Position numbers and translations under genes: made by a program. From assembly GCA_914767715.1 (NCBI GenBank), contig OU612070.1, positions 25,410,025-25,470,024 on the forward strand: DNA of 60,000 nt, in the 5' to 3' direction. The notes under the pieces were generated by a model, which was not told the DNA's origin, searched no databases, and was given only the letters and a program-made list of their open reading frames with translations. Origin of the DNA: Membranipora membranacea. Its lineage: Eukaryota > Bryozoa > Gymnolaemata > Cheilostomatida > Membraniporidae. Each line of letters opens with the position of its first letter. The first letter of the stretch is position 1. Below are positions 1 through 12,691 of the stretch, piece by piece.

Positions 1-2070
1 CAAACATTTAGCCCAGCTTTGCACCATCTTGGAGATCTTAGACTCTTTTAATCATCTAGACTCTAGAGGGTTTGATTTGGCACTCATAAAATCGGTGTAA
101 ATATTATGCATGCCATTTGCAATTGGGATAAATTTGACAGGAAATGCGAAATCCCGAGGTTTGAGGAAAGCAGAGAGCTGTCCACTCAAAATATGGAGGC
201 AAGAACTCATCTAAAATATCAGGATTTCCATATTCCGATCCCATTTTAATAGATAGCTCACATTATTGACAGCTGGTTCACAGGAGTTGACAAAGCTTTG
301 ATCCCACTCATAAAATTTACACTCATTTTTATGAGTGTAAATTTTAAGAACAAAGCTTGCCAAGACAGGCTACAGCCATTTGAACAACCACAAATAAGAA
401 ACGTTCTCATAGTATATACTTAAGACAGTCGTGAGTTATATAACTGAACTGCAGGCAGAAGGGGCATGGTCATTTTCTTGTATGTAATTTTTATCCTGGA
501 ATAATATGTAATACACCTATATTGATACTTACTTATTGCTGTTCCTTAACATCAACAAATAATATTGACCATTATAAATCCTTTTTTTTAATTATTTTAT
601 TGGCATCTATATCATTTTCAAGAAAATGTTTTCCAAAAGTTCCATGACAATAGACACAAGGAAATTTGATTGAATGGTTATAGATTATTATTGTAGCATG
701 CAATATTGTAATAAGGCATTCTTGAACGAAAATTGCTTAGAGATGCTGGCTTAACTAAATAATAATTATGATTCATGTAATGCTTGTTCGTTTGTTAGCC
801 ATTTTGTCAGTCTGGTCCTGGTTTAAGCAAGAAGGATACCTTACCTGCCTTACCTGGATTTGTAAGTTTCTGAACTTATGTAAAAACCAGTTTTACTCCA
901 TAAAATAAGACACTTACACAAACAGCATTCCATACACCATTGCACAATATGAAAAAAATCGATATGATTTCTAACCAAACTTTCTTGTTGAGACCCACCT
1001 CTACTACAATGAAAGGTCATCATTATGATTGCGATTAATTTGTAATTATAGTTGGTGTTTATTTAAGAATCGAAGCTGATGACGAAATTGCTCTTCGTGG
1101 ATTTCTATCTTTAGCTCAATGGCTTCCCAAACATTATCATCGTTATCAGGAAAGCAGCAAGTGCTGCAAACTACAATGAGAAGAAATTGAGGTATTGATT
1201 ATATTGAATTTGGTGTCTGGTCAAGCTCCCACACCCTTATTTCTTGGGTGTACATTAATAATTCGCTATTTTAGATGGAGATAATGCTTAAAATGAAGGC
1301 TTAAAGACAACCAAAAGACCAATGTTCTGTTATAGTCAGACAGTTACTTATGATAAAATTATGTCAGATTTGATTCTGTGCTCTACTTGGCATGAATTAT
1401 AGGTGGTGGAAAGATTGCCTCCCATAATGGACGGAAACTCTCATGTCACTATATCAGGAAGTTCAAAACAAATAACGATGGTTGGAAACCTCAGTCGATG
1501 ACAAAGTGCTATGTCCCAAACTTCCAGAAATAGTGACATCCTAATACAGGGAACATGAATTACCTTCCCATATGTGAAGCACTTTTTCCACCATCAATCA
1601 TTCTTGCCACGTAGAGCATTGAAATTGTATACCATTTAAATCTGACATGACTTCATCATAAATAACTGCCTGTGTATATTCATCCAATCCCTTAGTTTAA
1701 GCTTGGGCTCCGCTGATTGGCGATAGGGAGTGTTGAATATGTCTTTAGCACAGTTAGTTGAGTAGACATTAGTAATTATCAGAAAGTTCAGTACACAGTT
1801 ATTATAATTGGGAGGTTCATGTTTTACCAGCAACGAATTGTTTATGGTTTTGGAGGTTGCCTTAATACCTTTGTCAACATTGAAATTGAACGTTGTAAGA
1901 AAATCCTATCATTAAAGTGTGATGAGCCAATAACAATAGCTATCTATATCATACAATGCTGCTATTCAAGTTTATTTATGGGTGTCTGCGAATCATAATT
2001 TCTAAATATAACACACTTGATCACTTGAGTTAAATAGGCAACACCCAAATGCAACCTGGACTTGCTATTA
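1..2070. other. Non-coding sequence, no gene recognised
   Basis: AT-rich sequence with no convincing coding region. A 51-base segment at 811-861 has an acceptor-like left edge (ttttgtcag) and a perfect donor (gtaagttt), but I could not link it to a following exon in frame. Nothing else stands out. Confidence 0.5.
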
Positions 2071-2079
2071 GAGGTGGAG

Positions 2080-2200
2080 ACCAAAGCCAGTTATTCCACT
2101 GATCAGCCAATGTTCTTGCTTGTCACCAGCAAAAACAAATTATGATCAGTCCCCATGCACCCCCTGCTTGTCCTCCTGCTCTAAGAGCAAAAAAGGTCTG
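2080..2200 (+). repeat. SINE tail relic
   Basis: This stretch shares an ordered series of short blocks with the tail of the tRNA-like SINE near 44750-44822: an 'accaatg..tttgcttgtca' block, an 'aatta' block, then 'tccccatgcacccccc'-like sequence. No tRNA-like head is visible here, so I read it as a 5'-truncated copy. It sits left of the transporter gene and is not obviously coding. Confidence 0.35.
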
Positions 2201-2687
2201 ACTTCTATGCTAAAACCTACCCCTACAGATAATATGGCTGTGATGGTAGTTGCTGCCCATGGAATTTGAGTTTGATGAAGTTGATCAATTCCTTTGTTTT
2301 CGCGCCAACATTTGCATCGGCTAGTTTAAAATACAGAAGCCTGACAAACAATATTTTCAAAATGAAGTATCATCAATGACAAACAGCGTTGTCAATAAAT
2401 TGGCGGCCATAGCATGAAAAACCAACTTTCTATGATATCCATGAAAGTTTATTCCATAGAAAAAGTATCTGGGTATCGTTTATGTCAGAAAACGCCAAGA
2501 AAAAAATTTCGGTCAGAATAAGATCCATGCTATAAATAAGCAGTTTTGACGTTGTGCATAACATATTGTTTAGTCAGCAGTCATCACTGCAGGCTGTGTA
2601 GCTTTGTGTTATGCATGATTATTGAATCTCACACTAAAAAGCAGCCTGCTCAAAGGGTATATACCATAGAGTTATTATAAATACTCT

Positions 2688-2911
2688 AGAGTGGACAATG
2701 CAGTGCTAAAAACGTCCTACTTAATTATTGCGAAATCCATGACACAACGCAATCTGGTTGTGCATGGCTAGTGCCTGTATCATATAACTTATCATTGAGA
2801 ATTTATGTACTGGGCATGGCAATTTAGATATTTAAAGCCCGTATAGCCATTTTTTCGGGAAAAATATTTTGTGACACCATGTGGATCACTTGCAGGTACT
2901 TCACTTTCAAT
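2688..2911 (+). repeat. Interspersed repeat, arm 1 of an inverted pair
   Basis: The block runs from 'gagtggacaatg' through 'gcgaaatccatgacacaacg' and 'caatctggttgtgcatgg' to 'gtggatcacttgcaggta'. The same block recurs as its reverse complement at about 5490-5721, so the two form an inverted pair about 2.6 kb apart. Identity is high over most of the length, with small gaps. No coding capacity is visible. The family is not recognised. Confidence 0.7.
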
Positions 2912-3450
2912 TCCATGACGCAACAAAATCTGGTTGTGCGTGGATAGTGCATGAATCGTTGACTTTTTCATTTGAAAGATAAGAATTGGACATACAAATT
3001 TAGTTTATGGAGCACTTATAGCCTTCTTTTCAGAGAATTTCACATGTAACACCATTTACATTTAGATCACCTGCAGGTATTTCATCTTCAAGTCAGTATA
3101 AAAATTTTCTTATTCGCCCATTAAAATAAGTAAATATCAACTGCAAACACATGAGCTTAAATCGCAATGACAAGGCTTCGACTGTGTCCTGTTGCTCTAA
3201 CTAATATGTCGCACACTCAGTCAGTTTATTTTATCTGTTCAGTTCCTGCTACTGCGGATGATTTGTGATAACATGGGCTACAAGTAGCCTGTGGAAAAGC
3301 GATTGGAGGTGAAAAAATTTGCTGCTAGCCTTTATCGTCTTTAGATATTTTTCTTTGTAAAACTTTTCATGTCACACTATTAGATGACTTGCAAGTGATT
3401 TCTTTACCAGTCAGGGGACAAAATGATTTGTGTCATTCCCTTAAAACTCT
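2912..3450 (+). repeat. Degenerate tandem monomers of the same repeat
   Basis: Two weaker copies of the preceding repeat follow directly. One starts at 'ccatgacgcaacaaaatctggttg' and ends near 3080 with 'gatcacctgcaggtatttcat'. The other, near 3330-3420, keeps the 'tagatgacttgcaagtgattt' end. A further motif ('gtgtcct..ctctaact..atgt..cacactcagt') occurs at about 3183 and 3540 and, inverted, near 5390. These look like monomers of one ancient element. Confidence 0.5.
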
Positions 3451-3599
3451 AAAATCTAATCCGCAAACAAATCATCAGGATAAAATCCGAATTACCTGGC
3501 TAGCCGGTTTTTGCCCCTACCACTTACCTGCCAGTTTGACTGTGTCCTTTCTCTCTAACTGAAATGTTACACACTCAGTGAGTTCATTTTATCCCTCCA

Positions 3600-5480
3600 G
3601 TATAATAACTTCCAATTATACAATGCATATAAGTAACCAGTGGTTCAAATATTTTGAGCTAAAAGATCTCGCGTTTTGGTTTGGCTATGTCATTTAACGC
3701 TCTAAATTCCTTCTCCAGAGTGGCCACTCGTGTTTGTATTGCCGAAACTATTCAAGCCAACACAGCAGGTTAACTCAATGAATACATAAACTCTTCTGCT
3801 GAGAATAGCAAGAAAACAGCAAACGGAAAACTCAAGATTAATACTTGTCCAGATTGACTCTAGATTTTCTTAATTTCCCTAACTCAGTCTGGAAAATTAT
3901 ATGAAAATTGCAGTAAGTTATCAGTTGCAACACATTATGTAGAAAACACCATAATATTGTGTCTTTGCAACTCCAATCTTCAGTTGAGAAGAGTACAGAG
4001 GGCGTAATGTGAGACTTTAATAATTTATTTCATAGTATACAATGTGAATTAAAATCTGTTGCGGCTCTCTCGGATTAATCGAAGTGCTTTAGTTTTTACT
4101 GATGCTTTGTGGCATAAATTCTTTTATTGGATTCTCACTATCCACGATAACACCGTGAAACTAAAATAATAAGGTTAACATATAACATTTTTGTAAAGGT
4201 TTTGAGAATTTTGATATAAAATGAGACAAATAAAACAAATTAATTTTGAGAACAGCACAGCTGTAAAACAATTGGAAGACTAAACATTAGATAACAATGG
4301 CTCAAAATTAGAGCAAATTGTTCTAAATCTAATTACGCAAATTACAAATAAAAACAGGTTATTTCTGGATTGTGAAATATATTAAGACAAAAAGATAAAA
4401 TGTAACTTTACCTTGATTGCACCATCCAAGGAGAGGCTATTTAGTGGTTGCTGCTTATGTTAGGGCAGGTGAGTATAAATATTGAGATATAAGATATTAT
4501 TCGTATAATTCAGAATAATATATAATGTCAGAGAAGTACCAGAATAATTCTGATATACAGTACTTTGTGTCCAGATTTCACATGTTGTATGTTGTGCTGC
4601 TGGAGATGTAATGATAAAAAATTGTGGAAAACTTAGTTAAAAACAAAATGAATTGAGTCCTTCACTATCAGACCATCTCTGGATTTACTGCAGTGAAATC
4701 ATGCAGTGCAGTGTATTGAAATTTGGGTTTTAAAGATGCTTGATAAGAAGAGTTTGTTATTGTTGCAATCAAAATATTGCAATGGAAATTTAGGTCTATA
4801 AAAATGTTTATTTATACTAGGGTGTGTTCCATTCCACAGATCTTAGATTTATTAATAAACATGCCTGGAAAATCATAATAAAATTTAACTAATTAGTCAT
4901 AGTAGGGTTTCTTACACACCACAGATCTTATATTCATCAACAAAGGGACAGTAAACAAGCCTGGATAATCTTGATGAAATTTAACTAATTATTGATAGAA
5001 CATTACAAAATCTTTTAATCAAATTTATATATATCATTGGATCAAATCTTTCTATTTGCACCCACCCTCTGCGTTCTACCAACTTTCAGAAAATTCTACC
5101 CACACAACTGATATTAAGATGGTTATATGAGTGCTGAGAAAGCCAATATAATTTCGCATTCTCACCGATGTGACATTGGTTTGCAGATATTTCAGATTTC
5201 TCACCATACTTAAAAAAAGAGATGATTTGGTTCAGGGGGGGGGATTGTGAATGTGATGCAATTTTCTCTGATGGTTGTTTATTTGTAAATGTAAACATCA
5301 ACATCATATACAATACTTTTACACCTCTGCATCCGATCATTCCTACACAGTCTGCTTGTACTTCATTAACTCAAAAATAAAATGAGCCCGTTGAGTGTGT
5401 AACATATAAGTAAGATGTAATGTGTTTGCGGTTGAGATTTTGGATTATTTTAATGGGAAAACATAGAAATATTTTCCAAT
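3600..5480. other. Non-coding sequence, no gene recognised
   Basis: AT-rich sequence without a supported exon. A 22-base segment near 4140-4161 is flanked by acceptor-like and donor-like signals on the minus strand, but it is too short to trust. A near-duplicated pair of segments ('cacagatcttagattta...cctgga' at about 4837 and 4920) is present. Confidence 0.5.
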
Positions 5481-5489
5481 GGCTGTGAG

Positions 5490-5721
5490 TGAAAATACCT
5501 GCAAGTGATCCACATAGTGTCACATAAATTTTTTTCCAAAAAATTTGGTATAAGCGATTTAAAAATCTAAGTTTCCACGCCAAATACGTATATTCTCAAT
5601 CATAAGTTATATAATACAGGCACTAGCCATGCACAACCAGATTGTGTTGCGTTATGGATTTCGCAATAATTAAGTAGGACAAAAACTGATGCTATTATTG
5701 TACACATTGTCCACTCCGAAA
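5490..5721 (-). repeat. Interspersed repeat, arm 2 of an inverted pair
   Basis: Reverse complement of the block at 2688-2911, running here from 'cctgcaagtgatccacata' to 'cattgtccactc'. Together the two arms could form a long hairpin enclosing about 2.6 kb that contains the degenerate monomers. Open stretches in this block are a by-product of the repeat and not genes. Confidence 0.7.
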
Positions 5722-6124
5722 TCATTCGGACTGAAATTGTGGAAATATCCATTTATTTCAAGTTTATTTTTTTTGTCTTGATACAATACAAGGATTGGAT
5801 TGAAAATAGGTGTACATAAATTTTCAGAGGTATACCTTTATCACAATCAGGGGCTTTTAACAAGTTTGCCTAATATACAACCTCTGCAATGTCCTGCGGA
5901 AAAGAGGCTTTTCACATTTGAAATCTCTGTTTACCTTTGATGTATCTTTCATTTTATAGTGAATTTTTAAAACGGCAAATGAAACATTATATCATCTTTG
6001 AGGTAATCATAACTATACGGGGGAATAATGGTCCCACATTTTATGAATTTGAATAAATTCTAGCAAATTTGCAATTGAGTAGGTTGCTCCCTCTAACCTG
6101 ACTGATCATGGAAAGTTTACTCAC

Positions 6125-8600
6125 CGATGTTTGGAACAAAGAAGGAAGATGGTATGGCGCTCAAACAGACTATCACTCCCATCACTACAAAGCTGAATAC
6201 AAATCCAGCCAACTAAAATAACCAAAATAATGTTTTATTGATAAGCACGTAACCCTTTCAGAGTTTATTCCAGCTCTAAATTGTTGTATGTACAGCAGCA
6301 AATTTACAGAAAGTGGTCAACTCAGACAGGAAAGTGGGGGACTCGTTAACATAGACTGAGAGAATTGTATACCTTCATCAAAGCACCTCCAATCACTGCT
6401 CCAAGAATGTAACCCATTCCGATCGCAAACTCTATCCAACTCTGTAAGCAAAAATAGATATGTGATCATGGAAAGCATGGTAAGGGGTGGTGATAGTGAG
6501 ATTCAGGATAAACCACATAAGAGCCTGCAAGTTGAGTTCCTAACACCTCCTGTGGATGAAAGGATATCTTTGTGCATTACTAGTCAGCTGATCCACATGG
6601 AAAATAGGAAAAGAACACTATTTGCAATGAAAATATCCTTGCATTTCCATTGACCATTGCTTTCAACATTATCAGTGTATTATGCCAAAATGTTTTGAAT
6701 TGTTGTATAAATTTATTCCTCAACCTTTTACATGTGAAATATAAAAATTTATGAATAAAGTAGTATTCTCTTTATATAGTTATATTGATCTATAATACTC
6801 ACAAACATTGTAGCATTAGTGTATGATTTGGACTGCATGAGTAAAGCTGTAGAGGATACATTTAACAATACGGCTCCAGATCCTGACATTGCTCTCATTA
6901 TAGCAAACAGTGCAAACAACAACTCTGGCTGTTTTAGATTTGCAATCAACATCAAACGATATAAAATCATAATATTGACATGCGGTGAAATATATCAACA
7001 ATATTGTCCAATCAATTTGCCTCACCAAATGCACAAAGAAAAGCAATGTTCTGACAAATCTTTGGGGCATTGGCACATAAAAAATGTATAAATTAGCCAC
7101 AACCTTTCAATTTGCTCAAATGATATAATATTTCAAATCATGAATTGAATTTTGAATTTCAGAATCCGTAAAGTGTGATCTTTTTGAGATTTCTCAAAAA
7201 CATTGGAAAACACTAATGTACTACAATGTCTTCCAAGATTTAAAGATTGAATGCGTCAGTCTTTGATGCAAGGATTTTACTGACATAAATTGGTGTGAGT
7301 AGAGACTTACCCGAACAACACTGATGAGATACCGCAGACAGCTGCACCTAACATCCTTGACCTTTTGGTCGTAATCTTTCTCACCTACAAAATCATAAGA
7401 TCAGTTAGACATATTAGGCTATATCTATAAGCGCTCTGTTCTCTCTCAAGCTGTTATTATGTTTTTTTAATTGTGGTTGGGAGGTTTGATTGTGGAGTTG
7501 AAGATGGACTAAAATTCAGATCCACCATTAATCATAGAGACTCAGTAGGCCATCCACAGAGGTTAACTCACGTGGCGCGGGGAGTAATAATATTGACCAA
7601 CGAAAAGTTTTTTAGCATAGGATGTCTTGTCAAGACAGGCTACATTGAGCCATATTTGTAACGTAAGGCATGATGATTGATAGTCTTTTGACTCATAATT
7701 CACTAGAAAATCAATATTATGCAGCACACCTGCTGTGGGCTGTGGCACACATTGTGACAATGTAATTTAACTAGAAACTGAACTGGCGATAAGAATTAGT
7801 GGTCAAAATTATTGTATTCCTATACTTTTCCATATCAAAATGAACTTTAGCATTCAAAAATCTGCCAGCAAAGTTAAATATAGTTGAGGAATGTGTGGCA
7901 ATAATGATTTTTAAAAACAATAGCTCTTTACTGACAAAAACCTCTAAATGTGAATAAGTCATTATTGATTGATAGGGCATTGATTGATAGTCATTATTGA
8001 TTGATAGGGCATTGTATATCAGTGTCCCACTTATGACATAAAATTCTTTCTTATCAATCTTAACAAACCATTTTGGTGCCAAAATGGAGCACATGTACAG
8101 AATCGGAATAAGTTGATATTTTAACCGGGATGGGGATGGGAGAAAGCGAATCTGAACTGGAGCCCCTCTTCAACCATGTTTGATATCTCAAAAGAAATAC
8201 AAAATATTGATGATCTGAGAGTAGTTGTTTTATGGTGATGTTGTCAGGGCTAGGGTGGTGGAGACTGATATAACTGCATGATTGCACGAAAGGAGCTTTC
8301 ACTGAGACTATTGATTTTAATACTGACCAGTATTGGGCATAGTGGACCGACAATCAAGCGTCCAAAGTCATAGCTTCCCATGACAATCCCATTCTGATAT
8401 TCTTGTAGTCCTCGCTTCTTAGCTTCATAATTGAAGAGAGTCACAGGCATACTATCCACGTAAAGTCCCAACATGTTAGTGCCAATTATTGCCAATATTA
8501 TCATGGTCTCTTTCAGCTTTGAGCCTGATGTCAATCCTTGGAGCTCCACTGCTTGTTTATCCTCATCGTTTAGCAGTTGTATTTTTTCTTCTGTTGCCAT
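6125..8600 (-). CDS. SLC18B1-like major facilitator transporter, N-terminal half (six exons)
   Basis: I read six exons: 8328-8600, 7311-7384, 7026-7059, 6803-6928, 6373-6441 and 6125-6212. All have AG/GT borders and compatible phases, giving 221 codons plus one base. The ATG at 8598-8600 opens a charged cytosolic N-terminus (MATEEKIQLL...). Helix 1 follows (MIILAIIGTNMLGLYVDSMP), then the loop GIVMGSYDFGRLIVGPLCPIL. Exon 2 adds a basic loop and helix 2 (VRKITTKRSRMLGAAVCG). Later exons carry MRAMSGSGAVLLNVSSTALL, then WIEFAIGMGYILGAVIGG, then LAGFVFSFVVMGVIVCLS. The WxEFAxGxGxxxG and GGxL spacing is typical of the vesicular polyamine transporter SLC18B1 and its VMAT/VAChT relatives, so proton-coupled amine or polyamine transport is inferred. 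Exon 3 (34 bases) is the least certain. The C-terminal six helices are not found. A good acceptor at 5894 would lead to only 14 more residues and a stop, so the gene may be truncated or its later exons lie farther left. Confidence 0.8.
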
Positions 8601-9349
8601 AGTGTTGCACCCAAATCTGCTACTAAAGAATGCAAATATGTAATCTGATCACATTATAAGACTCTCTTCACATGAGATATGAGCATCAATTACATTATGG
8701 CAGTGATATTGTATATGTAAGTGATGGTGCAATAACTGATGGACATTTCAGCTGAATTTTTGAGTTATTGTCATCAATAATATCAAGTTGCAAAAAATCG
8801 TAAGTCGTATTTGTATACCAAGCATGCTTTTTGACAGGTCTTTCTGATAGAGAAATTAAAAGGGCAACATCCTGGTATTTGTTTGTTAATTAATACCAGC
8901 ATAGAGTATGTACTCATTTTAATGCTTGAATCACCAGCACTTTGCTTTGTATGAGTAAGATTGACTCCTAAACGCTGTCAATACAGTACTGCTGTAAATG
9001 TTAAAACGAGCAAATAGATCAGGGCGGCCCCGTGAAACCTTGGAAAAAGCTATAGCCAGGTGGCCAGGAGTAGGCATAATCCCACCTCTCAAAAAAAAGT
9101 TTCGATCACTGGAAAATGACCAGAATAAATCTTATTGATAAGCACAGGCACTTACTTATCATTATATTTGGGAATTGAAAGAACAGATAATCAATCAATC
9201 TGTTGGAAAGTTTTATCATGATTTTTTTCAGATTTAGTAGGCCTATAATGTGATTGTGGACGTGCCTGAACATTGGTTCTTTCAATCGACATGGATGTTG
9301 GCAAGTGCAAAAAAGGAAAGCCATTCCTATACCGACTGACTTTGTTCCA

Positions 9350-9490
9350 TCCCACAATTGGAATATGATAGTTCGGAATTGAGATGAACTATACCTTGGA
9401 TAAACTCATCTGCTATCCTGAAGGATAGACCCTGATATGTTGATTTCTTGGGCCAATGAGTCGTTGTCTCCAGTGAAGTCTGTCTTTGTA
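9350..9490 (-). pseudogene. Remnant of the NWYIYPW gene (unit 1 copy)
   Basis: Only part of the last exon survives. The segment matching 'GIVHL...' and 'SLAQEI' is recognisable, but a deletion joins the '...ttgggccaatgag' region directly to sequence upstream of the missing coiled-coil exon. A small deletion also shifts the frame. No functional product is expected. The intact reference copy is in unit 4 at 34754-35186. Confidence 0.6.
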
Positions 9491-11070
9491 TGAGGTGCAT
9501 TTTGAAAGGATGCTGATTAAAAGCGGTATCAATTGTAAATTAATGTCAATAACCTCTAAGGTATTTTATCAAAAGTCATCCAGATTAATTATGCGGTTTG
9601 ATGTACAAGGGCGTATAATCTATCAAGTTGATAGTATGAAACAATGAGCTACAAAGACAATCCCAAATTAACCTTTTAAAAAATGCATAAAATAGCATTT
9701 ATTTTAGGATAACTGTTGCTGTCTTTTGATCTCTAAAAGTTTTGACGTTTACATTAACTTAAATTTTCTAGCTTCATTTTGAATAATGATCATTTGTTGA
9801 CATAACTTCATAGCCCGGTTTTAAGAAAATGTTTTATAACATCACACTAAAAAAGCTAAAAGCCAATAACAGGCACTGATTGGACTAACTGTAAGGTTAA
9901 CACAAAGGGTGAAATGCATACTCGATAAAACTTGCAAGTTTTGTACAAATAACCACATGGCATATCAATGAGATAATGCCTTGCAAAGATGAGGATTATT
10001 TCGAAACTAAATCGCAAGTTGTCTTTCCCATTTGAAAGAGAAGATAACTGCTCGCTTTGCTGGACCACAGTGTGTTCAAATTCGAGAATCCTTGTACCAC
10101 TGTACAAGGCAATATCAAAAACTCAACTGAAAGAAAAAATATTTTGTCCAAAAATTCACATAATTCAAATCTAGTTGCAATCGCGAAAATTTATATAGAG
10201 TTAGTATTTTAGGCATGGCATGACCATAATTTTCCTGGACATGAATTGTTTACATAATCTTTGAATGTCCCATTGTATCATAAATTAAATTGAGCAGTAG
10301 AAAATGGCCAAACAAGACAAAATTGTTATCAAATTGCGGAAAAACATTCAAAAAATGATTGTAGACTGAAAATAAAAGTATGATATATATATTTTATATA
10401 TGCTAGTGTACCGGGTTACTGTTATCTTAAATGGCCCACTGGCAAACAGTTGTATATAGTATCTAGGATGAGGATTTTAGATCAGAAAATCTCCTTTAGC
10501 AGGTTGAGATTGCAGTCTGAAATAGAAAGGAAAAAAAAACGTAGATACCAGCTTACCAAGTATTGCGGAATTTATCTTTCAGCTTCTACTCAAGACTTTC
10601 AAATACATGGTATTTTAATGTTAGCCTTTGTGAAAAACTCATTATATACAAGATACATGATGTCCCGTTCATGTTATTTGTTCTTAAAAGTTTCTAGAGG
10701 GGATTTGACAGGCATTTCTGTAAATGATAGAACTATCAATCACTATGAATCACTAATTATTGATAATTTTATTAACTATTTTATTAACTATTTTGTTGAC
10801 TATTTTATTTTGTTTTACTTTTCTTTTACTATCATCACAAAATAAAATGCAGTTCTAAATGAGCAATAAAAAGCGTAGACGGCGACGGGTGTTGTATGAA
10901 TGCACGGACCCTCTACTATGAATTTTTCACTAAACTGGCTATTGGCCATTTAGAACTGGACTTTATTATTAGTTGCAATTCAGTTTGGATTTCAAGCCAA
11001 GCAGCAGCTTCAATTCAGCTATCCCCAAGGAACTAGTTACAGCCATCAAATTGGTCCATCGTGCAGTTTC

Positions 11071-11376
11071 TCACTTGCACAGGCTTACACAGCCGGTTTG
11101 CTCGCAATAGACGTCAACTAACGACTTGGCATCAATTGCATTAGAATGCGTAACAGCTAAAAAGAAACATCAAGATATGTATCAAGATTCAGAATGAGGA
11201 ACTTAGTTCTCTATAATTTATATTGGTTTGGAAAGGTAAAATAATGCAGAGTTTCTCATACAGCAGTTTATTCTTAGCCCATTGTGCATATGTCAATCTA
11301 TAATTGCAGGCTTAGCTGAAGAAACTGACTTACCCAGTACTGTTATGAGCAGAGAGATCAGTGCATATACATTCAT
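11071..11376 (-). CDS. Short secreted Cys peptide, array copy 1
   Basis: Two coding exons. The exon at 11334-11383 carries the ATG (11374-11376) and encodes MNVYALISLLITVL, a hydrophobic signal-peptide core, ending in phase 1 at a perfect donor (gtaagt). The exon at 11071-11156 follows a strong acceptor (tgtttctttttag), restores the frame with an Ala codon and runs 27 codons to TGA. The precursor is 42 residues. The predicted mature part has three cysteines spaced C-X4-C-X3-C, with Lys as the last residue. A minus-strand AATAAA lies at 10962-10967, about 104 bases past the stop. Compared with copies 2-4, about 360 bases of 3' UTR are deleted, starting at the stop codon. There are no dibasic cleavage sites and no amidation Gly, so it is not a standard neuropeptide. 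It is inferred to be secreted. The family is not recognised. Confidence 0.7.
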
Positions 11377-12148
11377 TTCTTACCTGAAACATTAGAAAAG
11401 CCAGATGAGTGATTCAAGAAAGCAAACAAATAATAAAAATGTACAAACTGGATGCTCTCTTTTTTCGTCACGACTAATTGCTTTTATGTATGTTTTTTTT
11501 TATTTAAATTCATCATCGTCGGCAACACAAGTCAAGGGTTAAACCTTGAGGTATCCTATAGCAAAATATCACGGAAAATTAAAAGGCGAGGTCCCACAGT
11601 AATAAAATATTTAATTCCACACAAATTTGAAGGCTCTTTTCTGGAGGATAAGAAATGGGTTTGTTAGGTACGATTCAGATATGACATCCAGATGTTTACC
11701 ATATATAAAATGGCATAAGATAACATGGTTATAAAATTAAAAGTCGCACCTCGATCAATCCAGAGCCGACAAGCCCAGCCGTGAGTAAATCTGAAGGGAA
11801 ATTCCAATAGTCTATAATGGTAAGAAAATTACACCCGAAGAAAAGATTTAAAGCCTGTGTGTTTGATGAATTGTATTGCAATTGATTGCCATTCTATATG
11901 AAAGACACGAAGACTCTATACAGGCCAAAACGTTATTACATGTTCTCTTTGAGAACAAAAATTCTAATCTTTTGCAGTTAATGTTGTGTCATATGCAAAT
12001 AAAATGGATCCCCGAAAAACTCCATTGAGACAGGAAAGACAAAATGATATTTTAGCCGAGCCTCATAGTATACTTTAATCACCTGAATCACTTAAATCAC
12101 CGACATGATAAGTTAACACGCTGACTCATGACCATACTTCATACTTAC

Positions 12149-12224
12149 AAATTGTTTGAGAGTTCAGTGAGGAATCAAAGTGAAATAACTTATGACTGCT
12201 TCTCAGCCGAGGCTTGTTTATATA
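12149..12224 (-). promoter_or_regulatory. TATA promoter and non-coding exon 1, peptide copy 1
   Basis: On the minus strand a TATATAAA box (12217-12224) is followed about 68 bases later by a perfect donor (gtaagtatg, exon edge at 12149). The next acceptor is 'aatgtttcag' in front of the signal-peptide exon at 11383. The start of transcription is inferred 25-30 bases below the box, so the leader exon is about 45 bases. The block is nearly identical in all four units. Confidence 0.65.
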
Positions 12225-12691
12225 GGGAACTTTAATTACAATTTGGATTGTGTTGATGTTTGGTAATGTAATTTTCATTATTAAGGACTAAGTACGAGTA
12301 CAGTTATTGGCAAATATTAGGAACAAGGATGCAATAAACTGCATGGAAGCTATTGATTCCCAGGGTATGCCGCTATCTTTCAGCCACTTATGCATCTTTT
12401 AATAGCATATCAATAACAATAATATGTTTGAGTGTAATCAATTATTTCATATAAGCTATCACAATAATTCAGGCACTACAATAACTACAAATGTACGCTA
12501 AAGTGGATATGATGATTCATTAGGAAGCTCTACCATCAGTGGATACCAAGATATGATTCCCCAATTAAAGAATGATTCCTGTTTATCGGGACATTTCCTA
12601 AATATTAAAAAACAACTTGTTAATATATCATGTGGTTATAAAAAATGTCCCAAAATGGCCCGCTTCCTATTTCTTAAAAAAGTAAAAACCT

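Noticed and set aside
811-861. Possible 51-base plus-strand exon with perfect donor
   Set aside because: No following exon is in a compatible open frame. The next candidate near 1047-1180 fits only a different reading frame of low plausibility.
2175-2310. Minus-strand frame resembling a seventh helix of the transporter
   Set aside because: No credible acceptor, and the frame runs into a SINE tail relic.
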